The notes: generated by a model from the sequence alone, not told the origin. DNA of 64,000 nt from Astropecten irregularis (GCA_963971285.1 OZ020244.1:34100001-34164000), one strand, 5' to 3'; positions 32,973-45,844 are shown, numbered from the stretch's first letter. A program made the numbers and translations.

Positions 32973-33699
32973 CTCACCAGTCATACCATCATCACATCCT
33001 AACTAATTAGAAGTCCATTCTTTGCTAAGTGTCTACATTTGAGGATTAGCCTATCATCATGAAATCAAACAGCAGATAACTGAACAGAACACTTGCAGTT
33101 TAACCTACAAGTAGATTGAAACTCAGCCCATTGGATACAAGGCAAGTTCTATATTGATCTACAAAACATTATTTGTAAATATTTGATTTTTGTAAGGCTT
33201 TAAAACACAATACACAGAGGATATGTTTTAAAACTAATCCCATGATGGAATGACTCATGAGGTGATAAAATACGATCATTAAAGTAAAATATCTAGAATC
33301 ATTGAAAAGCACTTTGTGCTCATGAAGTGAATATTCAGAGAAAATAACAATAGGAAGCAACTTGATCAAGTGTCTATGAAGAAAATGTAAAATATTTGAA
33401 ATATCCAGAAAAAAAGAAAATAGTGCAACGTATGTTCAACATTTGAAAATGTTGATCACATATTTGCCTCAGGCTCTACCTGAAAGATGCTTTTTAAAGC
33501 ATCTTTCAGGTAAGGCAAGTATGTTAGCCAAAAATAATATATTTTATTTCAGCTTAATGTTTTTGGTTATTTTCTGTTAAATATTCCTGCATGACAATGG
33601 TTTGATTGGAAAACATTTTGGGAGGTTGAGTTGTGAATTTTAGCAAATCAAAAATCATATATGATATGATAAACCAACTTAAATTTCACTCAATATTAA

Positions 33700-34086
33700 A
33701 GGGAGTATACATGATTTGCAAAGATGTGCATTTTGGCTAAATTTGGTAGTTAAACAGAAGTGTGGGTCTTAACTTCCTTACAGACATTGTTTCATGTACC
33801 TTTTTACACTTTGTTCATCTGAATAGCAGAAATACGACCAAAATAATCTTGCCCCCCTTCGAATTCTTCACGGTTACACCACGCTTTCGAAATGCTACTA
33901 GATCGTTCGGACGAATGATCTTTTTAAAAGACACTATAAAATCTTGATTTTCTTGAAAAACCCAGCATCTGATGAACCAAGATTTCCCACGGTGACTGTG
34001 TGCACTGTTTACGAACTGTTGAGTCCATTTTCTGTCTCAAACTCAATAACTTTTTTTTTAGGACTTGCAAATCCTGTACGATGCCT
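33700..34086. mobile_element. TTAA-flanked MITE, family M1
   Basis: This is the duplicate of the copy at 1057, one base longer in the internal T-run. Confidence 0.85.
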
Positions 34087-34178
34087 TTAATTTTTCAAAG
34101 CTACCATGTTGAAATTAGTATTTTTTGACATGTGAATTAAAAAGGGAGTCACTGAATACAAATGTGTTGTGTCACCAC

Positions 34179-34495
34179 CATAGAGATAAATACTTATAAA
34201 CTAGAGGGCGGACGCACAATACTCCCCTGTACTGTGGCGTTGTGATCGCATGGGCCTGTGCCACCAATACTATTAAAGGCACGAATTACATATACCCATG
34301 CGTACCAGTACCAGGGAATGATATGCTGACAGAGCACTTGCATAAATTACAGTACAAAGGCCTAAGCCGTACGTACACAGCAAGGATAGTAAAGCGCCGG
34401 CGCAGTGCCTTTTTCAGTAATGGCGGATCGATCCCCATGTTGTCACAGAAATTTCGCAGAGCCCGCCCTCTAGTTTATTAGTATGTAGCTCTATG
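34179..34495. mobile_element. MITE with 8-bp target duplication (copy 2)
   Basis: This is the duplicate of 1535-1851, same 317-bp length, with one visible base change inside. Confidence 0.88.
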
Positions 34496-35825
34496 GTCAC
34501 CACAGAGAGAGGGCTAAGTCCCACAAATCCAAAATGGAGATATGAAGAGGGGCTATCCAACAGAAATAGGAAACCTGAGACCATTCTGAAGATTTCAAGG
34601 AGCAGAGGTCAATAAACCTTTGCCTCTGAAAAGCTGAACAGACTCATGAAACCTGCTGAATTTTCAACTCATGTTGTTATGTTTCTTAACATTTTGGAAG
34701 TTCAATTATATTATTATGTGAAATGTACATTACAAGTGAAATACTTTCCTTGAAGATATTATTGCCTTTTGTGATACAGTATGAAACATATTCAATTTTG
34801 TTGGTGTTAAGAGATTGTAGATATAAATATAATAAATATCACAGGTAGTTGAAATTAATTTCTTGTAGCATACATAGCTCCTATTATGCCACAACTGTTG
34901 CTTGAATGTTGTAAAAGATATTGAATCATCAACTCTTTCACTTTCCTCAAATGCTCTCACAATTATAACTGGCTGCTTGGAGAATTCAATGTGTAGAAAA
35001 TGAAGTTTCATCATGTGTAGTCTGCATTAATGCTATTAACAGGTTGAGACATTAAGCCCCACCCACCCACAACAGAAAAAATATGAAGAGTTGCCGTTTT
35101 TTATCATAAACGATGGTATTTACTGTATAGACATTAATTCTATCCGTTTATTGAAAGCTTGAAGCTGCAGCAAAAGAGGACTCATTTAGGCCATTTTTTT
35201 ACAATGTTTTATAATGATTGACTTTTTCAAAAACCCTCTCTGTTTACCTGCTACTTATTTCCCTTCATAGAAACAGTTGCCATAGCAACAAGTCACAGAA
35301 TGGTATTAATAAAAGGGATGAAAATTGTAGATGCCTGTGGTCCAACACTACACAATATTGATTCTCATAGCCTCAAAGCTTCAATCGTGTGTTTATCTTA
35401 AGATGGACTGTTTACAAACTGTCATTTGTAATATCTTTATAGAAATGTCAGGGTAGTATTTACATGAAGTAAAGGCAGAGTCTGATATAAACGGACCTCA
35501 TTCTGACTCCAACGGTTTCTACGTTCAGACACTGAATCAGCAAAATCACTCAGAAACAAGTTGATCGCTTCAACCACAGAGCAAGTATCTTTTCTGTACA
35601 CATCTAAAGAGTGGTAACAAACATTTCTTCTGAGGCATGCTCTAACGTTGATGCTTGATTTATTTGTAACAGACACACTGCAAAGTGAATGAAACCTTTC
35701 ATGTACAAGGCATGTGATCATCAGTATTCAACAAATCTAGAGATATAGAAACTTGATTTGAAACTGGTGAACTTCAGAGTACCATAACTTCACTTTGAGA
35801 CTACAATCTTCGGTTTGAATCCAGT

Positions 35826-36353
35826 ATGAAGCAGGTTTGGCTGTACATGTACATTGTGATCACGGTTGCATGTGTTAATGCCCAGCATTGCCGGCCCGGT
35901 CAAGAAGGATTTGGTGGTTCTTGCTACCAGCTGCTGAATAAGACAATGACTTGGAAAGCAGCATCTAAAGCCTGCTCTGACATGGGAGGGGGCTTGGTGG
36001 TTCCTGGCTCCCTCAGTGAGCATGAGTTCATCTGGCAGATGTACAAAAGGAAAGTCCAAGAGGGATATATTCAGAAGGGACCTCTCTGGGTTGGCTGTAC
36101 TGACGGGGAGGAGGAAGGCAAGTGGATGAAGTCTGGTGGGGAAGGTCAGGAGTGCAACTACTTCAACTGGGAACAAGGAGAGCCAGATGGGGGAAACTGC
36201 ATCACTATGAGATTTTTAATGGATGGTTTGTTGGCTGACCTAAATTGCTCCAATAACAGAGCTACAATGTGCAAGATCTCTACCAGTCCATCTTCTACCC
36301 CCAAGATGTTCTGCCTGCAGGCTGATGCCAATGGCCGCTTCACAGCTCCTTAA
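35826..36353 (+). CDS. Secreted C-type lectin-like protein (class B), copy of 3182
   Basis: The 175-residue product is identical to that of 3182, including EPD, the LAD replacement of WND and Gly94. The two genes sit 32,644 bp apart in matching positions of the large duplication. The 3' flank shares the short deletion after CTTTGCTGAGG found at 3182 and 56741, so these three genes descend from one recent ancestor. Confidence 0.93.
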   Translation: MKQVWLYMYIVITVACVNAQHCRPGQEGFGGSCYQLLNKTMTWKAASKACSDMGGGLVVPGSLSEHEFIWQMYKRKVQEGYIQKGPLWVGCTDGEEEGKWMKSGGEGQECNYFNWEQGEPDGGNCITMRFLMDGLLADLNCSNNRATMCKISTSPSSTPKMFCLQADANGRFTAP

Positions 36354-37375
36354 CTCACCAGTCATACCATCATCACATCATAAATAATTAGAAGTCCATT
36401 CTTTGCTGAGGATTAGCCTATCATCATGAAATCAAACAGCAGATAACTGAACAGAACACTTGCAGTTTAACCTACAAGTAGACTGAAACTCAGCCCATTG
36501 GATACAAGGCAAGTTCTATATTGATCTACAAAACATTATTTGTAAATATTTGATTTTTCTAAGGCTTTAAAACACAATACACAGAGGATATGTTTTAAAA
36601 CTAATCCCATGATGGAATGACTCATGAGGTGATAAAATACGATCATTAAAGTAAAATTTCTAGAATCATTGAATAGCACTTTGTGCTCATGAAGTGAATA
36701 TTCAGAGAAAATAACAATAGGAAGCAACTTGATCAAGTGTCTATGAAGAAAATGTAAAATATTTGAAATATCAAGAAATGAAAAAAGATAGAAAACAGAA
36801 AATTTTGCAAATGATGTTCAACATTTTAAAATGTTGATCATATATTTGCCTCAGGCCCTACCTGAAAGATGCTTTTAAAAGCATCTTTCAGGCAAGGCAA
36901 ATATGTTATCCAAAAATAATATATTTTATTTCAGCTAAATGTTTTTTGTTTTTTTTCTGTTACATATTCCTGCATGACAATGGTTTGATTGGAAAAAAAA
37001 TTTGGGAGGTTGAGTTGTGAATTTTAGCCAATTAAAAATCAGTAAATTCTCCATAATATGATAAATCAACTTAACTTTCATTCAATATTAAGTTAATAAA
37101 TCAAAGCTACCATGTTGAAAATATTATTCATTGACATGAAAAGGGAGTCAGTGAATACAAATGTGTTGTGTCACCACAGAGTGGGGATAAAGTCCCACAA
37201 ATCCAAAATGGAGATAAGAAAAGGGGCTATCCAACAGAAAATGAAACCTGAGACCATTCTGAAGATTTCAAGGAGCAGAGGTCAATAAACCTTTGCCTCT
37301 GAAAAGCTGAACAGACTCATGAAACCTACTGAATTTCCAACTCATTTTGTTGATATGTTTTAAACATTTTGGATA

Positions 37376-37420
37376 TTCTGCCTGCAGGCTGATGCCAATG
37401 GCCGCTTCACAGCTCCTTAA
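37376..37420 (+). pseudogene. Relic of a lectin gene 3' end, second copy
   Basis: This is the duplicate of the relic at 4732-4776, at the offset expected from the large duplication. It encodes the last 14 residues and the stop, with the same junctions on both sides, so the deletion that made it happened before the duplication. Confidence 0.8.
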
Positions 37421-37943
37421 AACTGACATAACTTACAAGTCAAGGAATTAACAATGAGAGGCTTTTTCTTTGAGTCTGTGGTGATCCACAAACATGAAAT
37501 TAAGCAGCAAACCTCAGGTGAAACTGCGGCACTGAAACATTCATGAAAAAATCTCAATATGAAACTCATTTTAATTTCTTTTCAAGAATTGGAAATTTGT
37601 TTAGGCATGGGAATCCAAAATCAAAAAACAATAAAAAAAAAAATTGATAATTTAAAGGACAAACTTGATTCATTAATAGAATTCTTTACTGGAGGAATCA
37701 CAGGTATATGAAAAATAGAAAGAAAGATCCTGCAGATAACTCATAAAACATTGCCTTTTTTCTGCACAAACCAATTGGTTTGCACGTGTTTGTTACTTGG
37801 TGACACCGCAATTTTACTTTTATGAATATGGAAATTCTCATTTGCAATACAAACTAAAAACTTGTAAACACACCCTGAAACAGCGGTGAAAGTGGATAAA
37901 ATCACAGACATGTTATAGAATAACTGTTCAAGATGTAAAGTTA

Positions 37944-38083
37944 TTTGAATCCCACCTGAGCCAGCATGTGACTTTTTTCACGTGCTCTCACAAGCACTGA
38001 GTATACACATAGAGCTACTGTATACAGTGCTCATCCATGTCGGTGAAGGGCTAGCCTAATTTGCATTATATCTATTTCCCGAA
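37944..38083 (+). mobile_element. 5'-truncated tRNA-SINE fragment in class E 5' flank
   Basis: This is the block duplicate of 5300-5439, before the truncated gene 38816. One base change restores the CACGTG in the middle, as in the SINE units. Confidence 0.78.
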
Positions 38084-38815
38084 AAAAAACATTTAATGTT
38101 CATGAGAAAGTATAATGACTGGAAATTTTGTGGCAAAATTTTCCACAATTAATGTTTGAAGTTGTTTTATTTTGGTGGTTTTAGATTGGGAATATTTGTG
38201 TTTAGCATCAATTTCAAAAAGAATAAAATTCTTTTGACATTTTGTGTGAAGCCTGAACCTTGGCCTAATGGTGAGATGTGCAGTGTATAAAGACACGTCA
38301 CTTCACTATTAAAACTGTTCTCAGTTGATGTAAAAAGCACCATTTCCTGAGAAATACATTAACATTGATTGCAACAATGGGGCACATTTACAGGCATCAC
38401 TGTTCGCTAAATGAATATCGACAAGTGTAACTCACCAACACCAGAAAATAGCAACCTGCTATGATGAGAAGATATGTGCATATGTAATGAGACGGTGTGA
38501 CTTCATGGTGTCAGTGATGGTGTGAATAAATGCACTTCATGAAGATAATATTCTTGATAACTTCACTCACTGAGATCGTCGGCATAGCTAGCCTACATGG
38601 ACATGTAGGAGTGTCTGCTTTTATACAATTTCAAGAGCATTTGCTGCCAAATTTTCCCTCTACTTGAACAGTAGAAGAGACAGTTAACAATCAGTTTGAA
38701 TACAGGAACACTTTGCTGTCCCAACAGACTGAGAGAGCAATTTACAGACCAAAGACAGAATTGAACATCAACAAACTTCAGCATCTTTATCTGAAAGTGT
38801 GTCAGCATAAACACA

Positions 38816-38959
38816 ATGGAGCTCTGTTGGCCGTATTTCATGTTCATGGTAGCAGGTGTTTATGCCCAGCATTGCCAGCCTGGTCAAGAAGGATTTGGTG
38901 GTTCTTGCTACCAGCTGCTGAATAAGACAATGACTTGGGAAGCAGCATCTAAAGCCTGA
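38816..38959 (+). pseudogene. Truncated class E lectin gene, second copy
   Basis: This is the duplicate of 6172-6315 with the same junction and the same TGA after 47 codons. The shared breakpoint dates the deletion before the block duplication. Signal peptide and the first 30 mature residues remain; the WVGC core, sugar site and C-terminal tail are gone. Confidence 0.85.
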
Positions 38960-39936
38960 AATTAATTTCTTGTAGCAAACATAGCTCTTATTATGCCACA
39001 ACTGTTGCTTGAATGTTGTAAAAGATATTGAATCATTAACTCTTTCACTTTCTTCAAATGCTCTCACAATTATAGGCCTATTTGGCTGCTTGGAGAATTC
39101 AATGTGTAGAAAATGAAATTTCATTATGTGTAGTCAGCATTAATGCTATTAACAGGTTAAGACATTAAGCCCCACCCACCCACAAAAGGAAAATATGAAG
39201 AGTTGCCGTTTTTTATCATAAAGGATGGTATTTACTGTATAGACATTAATTCTATCCGTTTATTGAAAGCTTGAAGCTGCAGCAAAAGAGGACTCATTTA
39301 GGACATTTTTTACAATGTTTTATAATGATTGACATTTTCAAAAACCCTCTCTGTTTACCTGCTACTTATTTCCCTTCATAGAAACAGTTGCCATCGCAAC
39401 AAGTCACAGAATGGTATTAATAAAAGGGATGAACATTGTAGATGCCTGTGGTCCAATGCTAGACAATATTGATTCTCATAGCCTCAAAGCTTCTATCCTG
39501 TGTTTATCTTGAGACGGACTGTTTACAAACTGTCATTTGTAATATCTTCATAGAATTGTCAGGGTAGTATTTACATGAAGTAAAGGCAGAGTCTGATATA
39601 AACGGACCTCATTCTGACTCCAACGGTTTCTACGTTCAGACACTGAATCAGCAAAATCACTCAGAAACAAGTTGATCGCTTCAACCACAGAGCAAGTATC
39701 TTTTCTGTACACATCTAAAGAGTGGTAACAAACATTTCTTCTGAGGCATGCTCTAAAGGTGACACTTGATTTATTTGTAACAGAAACACTGCAAAGTGAA
39801 TGAAACCTTTCATGTACAAGGCATGTGATCATCAGTATTCAACAAATCTAGAGATATAGAAACTTGATTTGAAACTGGTGAACTTCAGAGTACCATAACT
39901 TCACTTTGAGACTACAATCTTCGGTTTGAATCCAGT

Positions 39937-40464
39937 ATGAAGCAGGTTTGGCTGTACATGTACATTGTGATCACGGTTGCATGTGTTAATGCCCAGCATT
40001 GCCGGCCCGATCAAGAAGGATTTGGTGGTTCTTGCTACCAGCTGCTGAATAAGACAATGACTTGGAAAGCAGCATCTAAAGCCTGCTCTGACATGGGAGG
40101 GGGCTTGGTGGTTCCTGGCTCCCTCAGTGAGCATGAGTTCATCTGGCAGATGTACAAAAGGAAAGTCCAAGAGGGATATATTCAGAAGGGACCTCTCTGG
40201 GTTGGCTGTACTGACAAGGAGGAGGAAGGCAAGTGGATGAAGTCTGGTGGGGAAGGTCAGGAGTGCAACTACTTCAACTGGGAACAAGGAGAGCCAGATG
40301 GGGGAAACTGCATCACTATGAGATTTTTAATGGATGGTCTGTGGGCAGACCTAAATTGCTCCAATAACAGAGCTACAATGTGCAAGATCTCTACCAGTCC
40401 ATCTTCTACCCCCAAGATGTTCTGCCTGCAGGCTGATGCCAATGGCTGCTTCACAGCTCCTTAA
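39937..40464 (+). CDS. Secreted C-type lectin-like protein (class B), copy of 7293
   Basis: The 175-residue product matches 7293 (Asp25, Lys94, EPD, WAD) except at residue 171, where CGC has become TGC, so Arg is Cys (NGCFTAP). This adds a tenth cysteine, eight residues after Cys163 in the otherwise invariant tail. It is the only gene in the window that breaks the tail sequence. It could add a tail disulfide or simply be a recent polymorphism; the C-to-T change at a CpG is what methyl-cytosine decay would produce. Confidence 0.93.
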   Translation: MKQVWLYMYIVITVACVNAQHCRPDQEGFGGSCYQLLNKTMTWKAASKACSDMGGGLVVPGSLSEHEFIWQMYKRKVQEGYIQKGPLWVGCTDKEEEGKWMKSGGEGQECNYFNWEQGEPDGGNCITMRFLMDGLWADLNCSNNRATMCKISTSPSSTPKMFCLQADANGCFTAP

Positions 40465-40912
40465 CTCACCAGTCATACCATCATCACATCCTAACTAATT
40501 CGAAGTCCATTCTTTGCTAAGTGTCTACATTTGACGATTAGCCTATCATCATGAAATCAAACAGCAGATAACTGAACAGAACACTTGCAGTTTAACCTAC
40601 AAGTAGACTGAAACTCAGCCCATTGGATACAAGGCAAGTTCTATATTGATGTCTAAAACATATTGGTCATCATTTGTAATTATTTGTTTTCTGTAAGGCT
40701 ATAAAAACACAATACACAGAGGATATGTTTTAAAACTAATCCCATAATGAAATGAATCATGAGGTGATAAAATACGATCATGAAAGTAAAACATCTAGAA
40801 TAATTGAAGAGTACGTTGTGCTCATGAAGTGAATATTCAGAGAAAATAATAATAGGAACTTAGGAAGCAACTTGATCAAGTGACTATGAAGAAAATGTAA
40901 AATATTTGAAAT

Positions 40913-41043
40913 TTTTTTTTTTTTTTTATGGAAGTCGCCCAACACAAGGCACAAAGGCCACTCGAGGTGAGGGCTAAAAAAGAAAGAGAAAGGAAAAGAA
41001 AGCGCACAGAATTAAGATAACAGAAACCTATTCACATTGCACA
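40913..41043 (-). mobile_element. Short retroposon with A-tail, second copy
   Basis: This is the duplicate of 8269-8398. The T-run is one base longer, which accounts for a one-base shift in the block offset. Confidence 0.7.
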
Positions 41044-41175
41044 TGAAATATCAAGAAATATCAAGAAATGAAAAAGATAGAAAATAGTGCAATTCATGTT
41101 CACCATTTTAAAATGTTGATCATATATTTGCCTTAGGCCTTACCTAAAAGATGCTTTTTAAAGCATCTTTCAGCA

Positions 41176-41746
41176 TAGTCTGGTTCCCGGACCCAAAAAG
41201 CGCCAGACTATTGTCTGTCAAATATAGGGTCCGGTATCGGCTACGTGTACTGGAGGGTCACGTGACCAAAAAGACCAAGTTTTGGCTTTTTACGGAAAAA
41301 TCCGAAACATTACGAACTCGTTTTCGTTCAACTTCGGATAGCAACGTTGACTTTCGGCTATTTCCGACAGGTCACGCGAGGTCATGTACTTCAGGGAAAG
41401 ACAGGTCGTGTACATATGTTTCATTCCGGCTACAGTTAGCCCAAATAGAGCATAATTATTGTCCACATACAACAGAGCACTTTTCCTAATCATGCACTTT
41501 TTAGGAGTTTGTTGTATGGTTTTTTTCCCACTCTTTGATTTCTTATTCTGTCCAGATAAAATTGCATGTGCTTACAAAAGTGCAAAAATTAATGCTAAAA
41601 TTGAATCTCGCTAAACTCTAAAACTAGCTTCCGCGCCTGCGCAGACATGACAGCTGTGTCATGTTCTATTTTTAACCGTAGCCGATACCTGACCTAAGAT
41701 TTTTAATAAGAGACGTCGGGGAATCTTTGGGCAGGGAACCAGACTA
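41176..41746. mobile_element. 571-bp non-autonomous DNA transposon, second copy
   Basis: This is the duplicate of 8531-9101 with the same ends and the same CTTTCAGCA target duplication. Confidence 0.88.
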
Positions 41747-41917
41747 CTTTCAGCAAATATGTTATCCAAAAATAATGTTTGTGGTTATTTTCTGTTTAAT
41801 ATTCCTGCATGACAATGGTTTGATTGGAAAACATTCTGGGAGGTTGAGTTGTGAATTTTAGCAAATCAAAAATCATATATGATATGATAAACCAACTTAA
41901 ATTTCATTCAATATTAA

Positions 41918-42304
41918 AGGGAGCATACATGATTTGCAAAGATGTGCGTTTTGGCTGAATTTGGTACTTAAACAGAAATGTGGGTCTTAACTTCCTTACA
42001 GACATTCTTTCATGTACCTTTTTACACTTTGTTCATCTGAATAGCAGAAATACGATCAAAATAATCTTAAACCCCTTTTGAATTCTTCACGGTTACACCA
42101 CGCTTTCGAAATGCTACTAAATCGTTCGGACGAATGATCTTTTTAAAAGACACTATAAAATCTTGATTTCCTTGAAAAACCCAGCATCTGATGAACCAAG
42201 ATTTCCCATGGTGACTGTTTGCACTGTTTACGAACTGTTGAGTCCATTTTCTGTCTCAAACTCAATAACTTTTTTTTAGGCCTTGCAAATCCTGTACGCT
42301 GCCT
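41918..42304. mobile_element. TTAA-flanked MITE, family M1
   Basis: This is the duplicate of the copy at 9273 in the second large block. Confidence 0.85.
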
Positions 42305-43379
42305 TTAAGACAATAAATCAAAGCTACCATGTTGAAAATAGTATTTTTTGACATGTGAATTAAAAAGGGAGTCACTGAATACAAACCTGTTGTGTCACCA
42401 CAGAGTGGGGATAAAATCCCACAACTCCAAACTGGAGATAAGAAAAGGGGCTATCCAACAGAAAATGAAACCTGAGACCATTCTGAAGATTTCAAGGAGC
42501 AGAGGTCAATAAACCTTTGCCTCTGAAAAGCTGAACAGACTCATGAAACCTGCTGAATTTTCAACTCATTTTGTTACATGACTCAACATTTTGGAATTTT
42601 AATTATATTATTATGTGAAATGTACATTACAAGTGAAATACTTTCCTTGAAGATATTATTGCATTTTGTGATACAGTATGTAAAATATTCAATTTTGTTG
42701 GTGTTAAGAGATTGTAGATATAAATATAATAAATATCACAGGTAGTTGAAATTAATTTCTTGTAGCACACATAGATCCTATTATGCCACAACTGTTGCTT
42801 GAATGTTGTAAAAGATATTGAATCATTAACTCTTTCACTTTCCTCAAATGCTCTCACAATTATAACTGGCTGCTTGGAGAATTCAATGTGTAGAAAATGA
42901 AGTTTAATCATGTGCAGTCTGCATTAATGCTATTAACAGCTTGAGACATTAAGCCCCGCCCACAACAATTGACCAATCAGCTGACACTGTTGGTCAATAA
43001 ATATTCAGGGTTGCTTTTGATATTATGTTGTAATTGGCTGGTTATTTTGAAGGTTGGTTTAAACAATATGAGAAATAAGGCCTTACCAGTAATTAGAATG
43101 ACCGGGTACATTTTAAATTTTCATTCAAAGCTTGAAGATGCAGCAAAAAACGGGTTATATTTTGGCCGTTTTCGTATAGGTTTAAAATGATACAGATTCT
43201 AAACACCCTCTCTATTACCTGCTATACTTATTTCCCTTTGTAGAAACAGTTGCCACAGCAACAAATCAAATGTTATTAATAAAACGGACGATAAATCCTA
43301 ATATGTTTGGTCCTGCAGTAAGAAATTGAGTCTCATAACCTCATTCCCAGAGCTTTATTTAATGTAACTGCATATATCT

Positions 43380-43680
43380 GGTATGTGGGTCGGTTTGCGG
43401 AAACACCATGTAATAATCGTTCGTACTTTCGCACTTCTATATCCTTCGCACTTCTATATCCTTTGCACTTCTCGCAATTAAGGTCTCAACGTTTCGACTA
43501 GCCTGCTCTAGTCCTCATCAGGAGACGTTGAGACCTAATTGCGAGAAGTGCGAACGATATAGAAGTGCAAACGATATAGAAGTGCGAACGATATAGAAGT
43601 GCGAACGATATAGAAGTGCGAAAGTATGAACGATTATTACATGGTGTTTCCGCAAACCGATCCACATACCAATTGTCACC
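43380..43680. repeat. Foldback element with 17-bp minisatellite arms (copy 3)
   Basis: This is the large-block duplicate of copy 1, with the same unit numbers (two left, four right). It lies before the class A gene 45317. Confidence 0.82.
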
Positions 43681-44127
43681 ATGCAAAGCCTCAAATCTTT
43701 CTTGCATATATCTGGACAAGGCACTTCATAATAACCTAAACATAGATTGGAATTTGGACAGATGCACAAGTTGTACCATGGTTAATTCAACAATCCAGAA
43801 TCTGGGCATAATCATCAAATTAACAAAAGGGAAAATGAATGGTGATCCCAGTCAGAAGCCATGAAACCACTCACATACCTTTATATCCCAAGGATCATTG
43901 AAGATACGCGCAACATTAGCAATGCTGCAAGCTGAGAAACGGTATATGGGGGATCACTCAAAGAGATTGTGACTTTTTGATCAATATAATCATCAAATAA
44001 CCACTACGGAAACTAAAAAAATGTTGTTGTTTTTTTCAATAAAAATGATATTGTGTGCTTTATGGATGAAAAAAGCTGAAAAACTACTCTTTTTAATTTC
44101 AATGAAAAACATCATGGACCAACTTAA

Positions 44128-44494
44128 AGGGATGGTACAGAATTGGTAAGACAAAATACACTTCATGATCACAGATTCACACAAAACTTACACAGTATAA
44201 TGGTGATGATAGGAGAAAACATCACATGAAATGTTTTTGTCTGAAATGCCATATTCGTTGAGAAATAAATGAAACTATTTTCCGATTGGAATAAATCGCT
44301 TCGAAGCATTTTATTCATTCGTTGAAATGTGTACAGTTCTCTGTACACGGGTTTTCACAATTTTCTCGTGACCCAGATGGCTGATTGACCTCAAACTTCT
44401 ACAGGTTTGTCAGTTAAGGTATATGATGGATTACATAATGTGCTTTCACTATCAGCAACGGCTTTGTCGCAAAAACCAGTTCTGTACCATCCCT
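44128..44494. mobile_element. TTAA-flanked MITE, family M2
   Basis: This is the duplicate of 11483-11849 with the same ends and length. The third class A flank (about 52.53 kb) lacks it, like 31.6 kb. Confidence 0.92.
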
Positions 44495-45316
44495 TTAATG
44501 GCTAAAAAAAAAATAGAAAAAAAGAGTGCAGATACACAGCTTCAAGAACTAACCATTTATATCAGGCCAGAAACGAGGAGTTTATAATTCCGTCTTTCTT
44601 TTTAAATGCTTGAGGATTTTTGAAAATTGTAGATATAGTTTGAATGAATATGATTGAAATATGATGAAAATTCTTGGTTTTTTATGTGTTCCTGTTAATT
44701 TTTTTTCATTTTAGACAGTTGATAGCAATAAGTTAGAGGACAAATTAAGCACACGAATGCAACAGCCTTGTCCATGTGATCAATCGCCGTTAATAACTTA
44801 CACACATAGCCTCATTTCTAGTGCATGGAGTTTCTGCATATTCTAAGTAGACTTGGCATTGAAATGAGAATGATACGTGTTTGGATTCTGCTATTAAATA
44901 CCAGAGAAAATCCTATGCATTATATCATGTACTTATCAGTACATGCTCATAAGCTCTGCACAGGTTCATGACAAATGGTCTTCATTTACCTCAGTGGTCT
45001 GAACCAGGACAATTCTAAATCATTGGCAGAAATTTCTCTACAAAAGTGGATTCTTGATTAGTATTTCAAGAACCATTCCCAACAAAACATTCTTCTCTTC
45101 AGTTTGTGAGGTAGCAGTTTAGGTATCAGATTCTTCAAGCAAGACTGATGCTGCATTGTGAAAATACATGTAACAATGTATGGATGTATGTAGAGTGATT
45201 ATCTTCATTCATATTTCTTCAAGAGAATTACAGAATCGAGTGAGTTACAGAGAAAGAAAACTGACGATTCACCAAATCACAACCACACTTCAAACGTGAA
45301 CAACTGTAAATGCAAC

Positions 45317-45844
45317 ATGAAGCAGGTTTGGCTGTACATGTACACTGTGATCACGGTAGCATGCGTTTATGCCCAGCATTGCCGGCCTGGTCAAGAAGGA
45401 TTTGGTGGTTCTTGCTACCAGCTGCTGAAAAAGACAATGACTTGGGAAGCAGCATCTAAAGCCTGCTCTGACATGGGAGGGGGATTGGCGGTTCCTGACT
45501 CCCTCAGTGAGCATGAGTTCATCTGGCAGATGTACAAAAGGAAAGTCCAAGAGGGATATATTAAGATGGGACCTCTCTGGGTTGGCTGTACTGATGAGGA
45601 GGAGGAAGGCAAGTGGATGAAGTCTGGTGGGGAAGGTCAGGAGTGCAACTACTTCAACTGGGCAGACGGACAGCCAGATAGGAGAGATTGCATTGTAATG
45701 TCATATGCAAATGTTGGTCTGTGGAGTGCCCTAAGATGCTCCACTACTAGAGCTGCAATGTGCGAGTTCTCTACCAGTCCATCTTCTACCCCCAAGATGT
45801 TCTGCCTGCAGGCTGATGCCAATGGCCGCTTCACAGCTCCTTAA
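45317..45844 (+). CDS. Secreted C-type lectin-like protein (class A)
   Basis: The ATG of MKQVWLY at 45317 is the start; upstream frame extension to 45296 relies on GTG and is not credible. The product has 175 residues, lacks the NKT sequon (LLKKTMTW), and has EGYIKMG, Glu94, QPD at 119-121 followed by RRDC, and GLWSALRC, so WSA stands at the WND position. It resembles the 5' half of 12672 most closely and keeps a loop that is a diverged form of the 32445 loop (ADG for AEG, STTRAA for PSTRAA). It lies at the end of the second copy of the large block, where similarity to the first copy falls. Confidence 0.93.
   Translation: MKQVWLYMYTVITVACVYAQHCRPGQEGFGGSCYQLLKKTMTWEAASKACSDMGGGLAVPDSLSEHEFIWQMYKRKVQEGYIKMGPLWVGCTDEEEEGKWMKSGGEGQECNYFNWADGQPDRRDCIVMSYANVGLWSALRCSTTRAAMCEFSTSPSSTPKMFCLQADANGRFTAP

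Larger units (their letters stand above)
32973..35825. other. Intergenic: copy of 330-3181
   Basis: Contents match the first interval: hairpin pair, M1, 8-bp-TSD MITE, class B 5' flank. Confidence 0.65.
31125..36400. repeat. Class A plus class B gene-pair duplication, left partner
   Basis: The region from the right arm of the foldback element through the class A gene 32445 and class B gene 35826 is repeated at about 52044-57320, offset 20,915-20,918. Together with 1-3.78 kb this makes three copies of the A-B pair, all with the 8-bp-TSD MITE and the TTAA MITE in the same places. Confidence 0.88.
36354..39936. other. Copy of 3710-7292, including relic and truncated gene
   Basis: It holds the shortened 3' flank, relic (37376), SINE fragment, truncated class E gene (38816) and the class B flank of 39937. 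No other gene was found. Confidence 0.65.
32644..45205. repeat. Large duplicated block, copy 2
   Basis: This is the partner of 1-12560. It shares every insertion (elements at 34179, 41176, 41918, 44128) and both degenerate genes. Visible differences are scattered single bases, short homopolymer changes, and one tight cluster near 35645. Confidence 0.9.
40465..45316. other. Intergenic: copy of 7821-12671
   Basis: Same insertions as the first copy: retroposon, 571-bp element, M1, foldback and M2, followed by the class A proximal flank. Confidence 0.65.
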
